A stretch of 64,000 bases of DNA from positions 269,882 through 333,881 of the forward strand of contig SCFE01000093.1 of NCBI GenBank assembly GCA_004352715.1. Reading direction: 5' to 3'. Under the pieces are notes generated by a model. It ran no database searches. It had not been told where the DNA came from and saw only the letters and a program-made list of their open reading frames with translations. The stretch is from Hofstenia miamia (taxonomy: Eukaryota; Xenacoelomorpha; Acoela). Shown in pieces: positions 25,601 to 34,384 of this stretch (within the stretch, counting starts at the first letter, position 1; each line of letters begins with the position of its first letter). Made by a program: the position numbers and the translations under genes.

Positions 25601-28600
25601 AGTTTATGCTTTGGTCACCAGTGCGAAGTCTATCCAATATTTTTGTGCGATCGTTTGAATCATTGAAAGGCTTTGGGTGTCTAAGTGCTCCACTTGTTAG
25701 TGCCTTTTCTGTGGGAGAAGAGAAGCACTCTGCTTACGACGAAGATGTACCGCCCATTAAAGGACTTACATATAAAGAGATTTTAGCGTCAATTACAGAA
25801 TTTGAAAAGCGAGACGATATTGAAAATGTGTTTATTAAAGAGCAATACTTCTCAGTTTTTCATGCACCTTATCCACTGCAAGAAATAGTACCGAAAGGAT
25901 ATAAACACGGCATTTTATACAGAAAACCTATAAATGCGTTTATGTCCTTAATAAAATTATGTAAAAAAATGGAAGTGGACCTAAAAATAAAAGTTCTCCA
26001 TGAAGTATTAAACTATGAATCACTATATAAATTTTACGAAGACCTTATAAGCACAGGGATGGATGAGAATCCTCTAGTCATTAATGGTTCAATGGTAGCT
26101 ACAAATCCTGAGGCTTACTTCAAAAAAATATGTGCATTTTGGGGAATAGAGTACACCGATGACATGGTACACTTTCGAACTTCTGAAACTTGCTTAACAA
26201 CGCATACACATGATGACATTTATAAATGGAGACAAGATGCTATTAAGAGCACATCTTGGAGAGAAGAAACTCAGTACGAGGAAAAAGAATTGGAAGGCTT
26301 ACCGCAAGAATTCATCGATTTCTTCTTGGCACAAGAAGAATATTATGAGAAACTCAACCAAGTTTGTATCAAATTGGAATAAATTTCAAATAAATCTTTG
26401 CCTTGGGTGTTACAAGAATAATTCGAACATATTTTACATAAATGTCTCTATAGAAGGTGAATAAATGGAATGTTAGAAAATCTATAATACAAATAACCGT
26501 TTCACAGTTTGTTTCTAAATAATTGATTTCAATTTTTGAAGGAAAAAATAGGGGCCATTACGCTGAAAACAGGCTTGAGCTTTTAGGGCAGATAGCATTT
26601 AAAATATCTCGACTAATTATTCGATATAGGAATCAGTATAAAACAAAGTCTACATTGACATATATTTTTAAAACCCTACTGAACTTAAAGTATTAAATAT
26701 TGATTTGGCCTACTGTAAAATAATCATCTACCAAAAAGAAGCTTGTAGAAATATAAAAATTTTATGGATAAGTCCAGAGACTTTATGATATGGAAACTAC
26801 CTGGATACTAAAAGTACCACACGATCCGAGTTTGATGGGGACATCTAGCGATGGATTAATGCATTCAATGCTCGAAGCCATTTCACAGCGAAGCGCTCGC
26901 TTTAAACGATCAAGGTTGGATTTTTTGACATTGGTTACGACCGATATGTTATTTTCGAGCAGTCGCTGTTTAGCTTTTGAAGCAGCATCTCGTTCCAGCC
27001 TAAACACAGGGTTAAACAAAAAATATACTCGTATTAACAAACGTCTATTTAGTGACAAATGCAGACATTAAAAACAATGTAATGTGCAAATACATTGAAA
27101 TCATTTTTGGATGATATTAAATTAAAAAAATACTCACAAATGTAAAAGAAAAAGAGATAAAAAATATGAAATTCAGTGAACAAAAGTCAATAATTGGCAA
27201 CTCATTTAAATGAATGAAAGGGAAGTGAAAATAAATTCGGAACTAATTAACTTGGTTTTTCATGACAATTTGTTCAATAAAAAAAAGCAAAAAGAGAACA
27301 AAAATAGCGCCAACTTGTTTAATCTGATCGTCGTTTTACTAAAAACACTTTCACTTGAAAATGTGTGTGTGTAGCTTTTTATGACCAAAAACTTTTTAAT
27401 TGCTTAGAACATACAGCAGAAGATTAATTCCAGGCGTCAGAGAAAGAATCCGTTGCATTGTGATTGAAAAAAATTCGTCTTCTTTCATAAGAAGTTGATC
27501 GAAGCAGACTAAACGCTGGGGATCACCAGACTCATCTCTATAACCAAGACATTCATATCCTCCACGAGAAATTAAAACTTGAGGTACAGATATTCGTGAC
27601 CGCATTTGACGATTAACAACGTCTCCAGTGAAAGCCACCCCCGAATAGATCTTGCATTCAGATCTAAATGAGACACTAATCAAAACATATTTCGTTGAAG
27701 AAATATTTGAGAATGTAATAAAAAAGTCATTCAATTGTTAATATTCATAATAAAAGTAGAGTGTTGGTATAGAAGGAAAAAAAAGTAACAGAATTCTTAA
27801 TTTTGTCTAGGGAAGCATAACAAGTTTCAAGGATATTGATAATTTTTAACAAAATTGTAATGAAAAATCTAGTATCACGAAATGGACTGAAATGTTAGCA
27901 TAAAATTCACATTTTAGTACCAAATTCCAAAATCGCAATGAAAGCCAAAAATTCTAGAAAGCTTGTCATAGCTGCCATTTCTTATTTGGACAAAGAAATT
28001 TTTGCAATGGTTTAGCATTTGGCGGTTTACTAGAGAAATGTTACCTGCGTTTGCTAAAGTACCATAAAAAGCAATGAATTCAATGCAAATATTTTAGCAC
28101 TTGCGAATACATTGCCCATCAAAATCGATTACAATAGGAGAAATTTTTCACACAACTTTTTTGAAATTATATAAGGTCTGTTTTGACTTTTTTAATTTCT
28201 GCTCAGCATCAATGACGGGGATTTTTTCAATATATCCATATCACAAAAATTTGACAAGCACTAGAAAAAATCAAATCGAGCTCTTAGCAAAAACCAGAAT
28301 TTCACACCTTATGCAAATTATACAACGTACTTGCAGTAAAAAGATAGTGCTAGAGCATATGTTCAAAAATGCATACTTAGAGCCCCCAGGTATAGCCTTG
28401 ATTTTAATGTATGTACGGATGTCCATTGAATCACCTCCCCTCACATCAGGTCGCACAGTTTCACTGACTCTACGCGCTAGGCTGAAAATAGTTTCTCCCC
28501 AATCACGAGAAAGTTTCTCAGAATCCAAGAGTTGCAATAAAAGTTTGGCATTGTGCATGCGGTAGTAAAATCGAAACAAGTCATTAACTTTGTGATCACC

Positions 28601-31600
28601 TTCAATTGTCGTCTCATGAGAGTTTTGCCAATTAAGACCCCGATCCAAATCTAAAACATTTCATTCATATACAAAATAAAACCCAAGCAGTAGGAATCAA
28701 TCAAAAACTAGGAATAACAAATTTGTAACATTAATTTAAGTTTAAAGTTTAATCGAAGTGAAAATTTAAAATTAGGTTTTCTAAAATGAGACCATGGCGG
28801 CCACTTAGTCTTTCATATTATGTAATTCAGATTTGAATATATTCAGTCTTAAAAATGTATTAATTATACGATTGGCGTTATTTTACTTTAGGGGACCCAC
28901 TTGCAATGACGTCATAAAATAATAATTATACTTTAACACTAACCCGAATCCCTACCCCAAAACTTAAAAATTTTGCAAAAATTTAATAGGGTGTAGAGTT
29001 AGGGTTAAGGTTAGAGTTTAATACCCATTCTATGACGTCAATTGAACTGGGTCCCCTAAAGTAAAATAATGCCATACGATTGAATATAATACTTGTAAGG
29101 CAACGGTGATTACCCTGGTACATACGGAGTAGAAGTCACCCTTGGCTCAAAGTTGAGTAATTTAAAAAAACAAACGTTTTAAAACTACAAAAATTATAGG
29201 AAATTAATTATAAAGTTAATGAATAACTATATGCAAATAAATTAGTTGAAACAAGAATGTGAACAAAATCCACTGAAATGTAAATAAGAAAATAAATTTA
29301 GATTCAATGTCAACAGCAGTGAATGATGATGGAATTGTAGTGTTAGAAAAAGGAATACCGCCACACATAAATGAAGATACGCCGACGCTCTCCAAATCTA
29401 TATCAACTGACAATTAGAACATTTGGCACATTGAATTTGATTGGCAATCGCGCTGCACGAGTTGCATCATGAACGAGAATGGCGCACGCGACTGTGATTT
29501 CAAATAAAGTTAAAATGCAAGTTAGAATACGTAAATTAGGGCGGTTCACACGTGGCGGACGATCCGGTAAAAAGCGAATGATGCGGCTAGCTGCATTAAG
29601 GGCTTTAGTAGTAGCATTATTTCGATTGGACACTATTTGCAATGGGCTTTTTCACCATGGTCTATCCATGGGGGCGGAATCCGCATTCCCTACTTTTCTT
29701 AAAAACTAAAACTCCATTTTTTATGAAACTTTGCACCAGTATTTAATAACCCTTTACAAAAAATTCGATATAAAAAATAATTTTGATGACGTCACTACAT
29801 CAGTGATGACGTAATCGTTTGTATGTAGCATCAGCCTTTTTTTTGCTTTTTTTTTACTATTTTCAGACTTTGTCTTATAACTGAAATTCTACTTTATTTT
29901 AACGAAATTCCGTGAGTTACTAATTCTAGTTGCCAGCAAATATTTGGGTTCTTATGATTTTTTTTTGTTTAAACAAAGGGGAATTCTAAAGGAAAATATT
30001 TGAAATATAAAAAAATACTTTTTCGAATAAAAATATTGTTAACGAATATTTTCTCAACATTTGTAATATAATGAAGCAATACTCATTTTTTCTACAATAT
30101 CATTATATATGTTGTCACTGACATCAAAAATCTCGTCAAAATGACGTCAAAAATGTCATAATATGTAAACCAGTTGAAAAAAACATCTGGAATAACATAA
30201 TAAATATTTTTGAAAACCCGAAATTCGGGTCTGTAAAATACAAAAAAATTTGCAGATCAGAATTTTTTCCGAAATAAAAATAAAATATAAGTAAGGTTAG
30301 TTTTTATCATCAGATAATTCATTATTATCCCATAAAGATATTCCTGTTAATGTTTTTATCTTCAAAAAAAGTCAAAAATTTTTCAGCAAAAGCCTTATTT
30401 ATCAAAAAGTAAACAATTTCTGAGGCCCAAATTTGGCAAATAGTTTGGAAAAATTATTAAAACTAAAATTCATAAAGAGCCAGACATACCGGCTTCGCAG
30501 AAAAATTTTTCTCAAAAAAATACACAGGGGACGAATTCCGCCCCCCATAGCAAATAGGGTTATTTGCTACTCCGGAGCAGAATTCACTCCTCCGCATCAA
30601 GCCGTATTAGTGATAGATAAACAACTTGTCAATCATTTTGTTTGCCATTTTCAATTGTGATTGCATGCTACCTTGTATGTAACCAATTAGAATTGACGAA
30701 AATAAATATATTTTACTAAAGCGGAGCACATGTAAACCCGGAATAATAAAATCTATAAAAACAATTTTAAACAACAAATGGTACCGTATTGGCTACTACG
30801 TCGAATTTAGCTGCTCCGCATCTCGTGTAAACGTGGGTATTATCACTTATCTTTTCCAAAATAAATATTTGCAAAAACAGCATCAAGGGTCGAAGCATCG
30901 ACAGATCAATTAAAAAAGAATTTACAAATTGAAGGATTATTCGTTGAAACCAATACGTAAATGAGAAATACTTACAATAGGAGCATGAAATGTCAATATA
31001 ACAAATGGTAGAAATCAGAATGAACTAGTTTTTCATTTTTAACCAATAATTTTCAGGAACCTGCAACTACTGGAAAGATGACAAGCACAACTGAATTTCC
31101 TTTATGACGATAAGGTTCGGGCACAGATCCAACCAAATACGATACAATACTAATTAATTTGTGTAAATTCGGTCCAATAACAACCCAAAACCAAATGAAA
31201 TTCCCAGTCCCCATGAAAGTGAAAATACTAAAACGGTTCAAGTATAATAGGAAAAATTACGTCAAGCCCAAATTACAGCTAATATTCAAAAAATTACGAC
31301 TACAAGCCCAAAACATATTGACGGTCAAAATAGCGGCAAATTTTCAGTCCAAGTACAAGTAAAATTGTTAAAACGGTCCCAATGGATTGGTCCAACCGAC
31401 TTACAATTCTGTGTTAAAGCAAAGGATTAGTTGCATTCTGATAACGAGTTCTACGTTAAAAGCTGAATATAAAATTTGGAAATCCAATCTAAATAATTTG
31501 CTTACTTGCATAAAAAGCAAAGAACATCATATTTCAATATAAATAACAATGAAAACTAAGTACCCGAATCTGCTGCCGACGAAGATTCTTCGTAAGAAAG

Positions 31601-34317
31601 CGCATTGCCGTCTTTCGCGTTGAAATCTGCCAGCATGTAAGGAATAACGAATGAACTGGTTCTTCGTATATCCTTTTCCACCAAATTGGGATCGCTGAAG
31701 TGTGAGATGACAAACGAATTTCTATGTACAATATTGTTTGCTTTTTCGACCTCTTTGTCTTCTATGTGACGTACCCATACGGGATCTTGAGTAAGTGAGC
31801 CATTCTAAAAATATAATACATAAATATCTACTAGAAGCCTTAAACTTGATTTAACACCATACAACTGCATATAATTTGAATACTATATTATACATTTTAT
31901 TGACAGAAGAAAAACCAGGGAGCAAATTTTCATGACATGATGATCCTTAACTATCAAATATGGCTTAAAAAACAAAAAATAATAGACCACCACTACGTCA
32001 AAGTGAGATTAAAAAAGGGTAATTATATTATTAGTGGGATAAATCCAAATAAAAATTATCCTGGATTTGTAGAAATTATAAGTTGTTTGCAGCTATTAGC
32101 ATAAAATCATATAATTAATTACATCATGCAGTGTATTACACAATTTACACACAATATCTCATAATTGACTTAATAAATTTAGACAAATTGAAATACCAAA
32201 TTCGCATCTAGAAGGGTGGAGCTTCGCAATTTGGTCGACACTGCCCGGGCCAACTCGTATTTTCGTTTGCCAGGACTGTAAAACCACGTGTCTTCATCGC
32301 GAAACTCAGTGCCTGGACCACTGGAAAGACACATATAATCAGCATTAACTAGTGCCTAAAAACATACTTGACGCAGCCCATTACCTTAAATACCAATAGC
32401 GTGAATTTTATTACATACTTCGTTCGCTTTGTGTCAAGGTCAAATCTTAATTATACAAGTTCCCTGTCAAATTGATGATTACAAATTTTGTCAACATCAT
32501 TGAAATATTGATATATCAGGAGTGAGTTATCCTCTTTCTAAGATTTATATTTTGTGTTTCGCTCCTTTATATAACAGACACTGCAAAAACATAACGAATT
32601 CAGTTTGTTAACAATTTAGAAGAGAAGAGTAGGTAATGCCTAAATAGGTCAGCGATAAAAAACAACTGACTAAATCTAAAGGATCACTTGAGCCACATCT
32701 CTGAAGAAATCTGCATGATGTAACTGAATCAAAATTTCAATATTGTAAATATATTGAAAATACTGATTTTCATCTTGAACAGTACTATACATATCAAAAA
32801 TATATATATTTCATTAAACTTCAGGTTCGGTTAAAAAAGAATGCAAAACTGACTGTTGAATAGTATAACTACCTGACCAATGCCAACACCTTGGATTCTA
32901 CTGATCACCATATCGTTATTAACAAGCCAGTTTACAATTGCAGTACCCGAAACGCATTCAGGAATGGAACGAATAAGATTAACTCGCACCCGTTCAAATT
33001 TTAAACTGTCATGCATCAGTCGCCAGAGTTCCTAAATACAAAAAGGGCTATAAGCAAAGTAACCTGTTTTTTTTCTAATTGCAATAAAGTATTTCAAGCA
33101 GATTAGAAAAATTTTGACTTAATGCTTTTTGTACCACCAAAAACATTGTATTTATTTTGGTTTAAAAGTTTGGGAATTATTTAAAGAATACGTATCACAA
33201 ACTATACAAATGAAAACCTAATTGTATATTTCCAAGATTTGTCAAAATGATCAAAACAGAAAGAATTAGAGCATAATAAATTTTTTTTGCAGAAAATCCA
33301 CCATACCTTGCACACAAACAAAAACTAGAAGAAATGTAATCGAACGTATTTTAAAGAAAAAACAAACATTTTGAATTCCTCCAATGAGATTTCTTATCTT
33401 AAAATGGACTAGAAACAAAAGAACTATTGTTTGTACGGGACCTTAATCATGCTTTGAAGGAAAACACTCTTCCAGTGGATTAATTACATTAGCAAATAAA
33501 TGGAATCACACGATCCGAAATATAATTCAGCATTATGAAGAAATCAAAACAATAAAATTTTTACTTGCAAGTCACATTGATCCAATATATTTTTTTCGAT
33601 CCCATTTCCGTCACAGCAATCCCGAGTCGCTCTGTCGTTATGTAGAAGAGACTTGGAATAATACTCCTGGCTATTTTGAAGTTCACTTTCAAATGTCAGA
33701 TTCTAAAAAATTGGTAAAAATAAAAAAAGGTTAACTTACATCGTATGTTATCATTACACTAGGTTCTGGCATATTACTATCAACACGAAAAGTTGACTTC
33801 ACTTCGGGTAAATTTTCAGTCAAAACTGGCCTTCGATAAACACGATAACATGAATTGCAAACACGTTCAGGTTGATTGTTGACTCCATTCTTGCGTGCCA
33901 CAAAGTTATTGCAGCAATCCTAAGCATGGCTATCACAGCAAAAAAATAAACGCAGTAAATCACCTTGCAAAAAATGTGACCACACATGCGACAATGATGC
34001 CGTCTGCGCACTTTGGTAAAAATCTTCTGACAAGAGTGGCATTCTCTAGAAGTGTGATCAGGCATCCAGAACTTTTTGTTTGACGCTGAATCAGAATGAC
34101 TCCGCGGACGATTTCTTCGTTTAACCATATTGAAAAACGGTGTAATACCCACACTGTCTATCTCGGTTGAAGAGTCAGATTCATCAAGAATTGTGTCGTG
34201 TTTCAATACACGTCCTTTGCTAACGAATAAATGATAAGATAATAACACACATAAATTCAACTGAAAATTATATGCTTAATAAATTGAATAACAGTATTGC
34301 CGAGTACAAAATATTTT

Positions 34318-34384
<67 letters not shown>

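Noticed and set aside
26790-28565. Plus-strand open frames at 26790-27071 and 28101-28565
   Set aside because: They are shadows of PIKfyve exons 11 and 9 on the other strand.
31053-31241. Minus-strand open stretch between PIKfyve exons 7 and 8
   Set aside because: No suitable acceptor/donor with phase 1 on both sides and no resemblance to the family.
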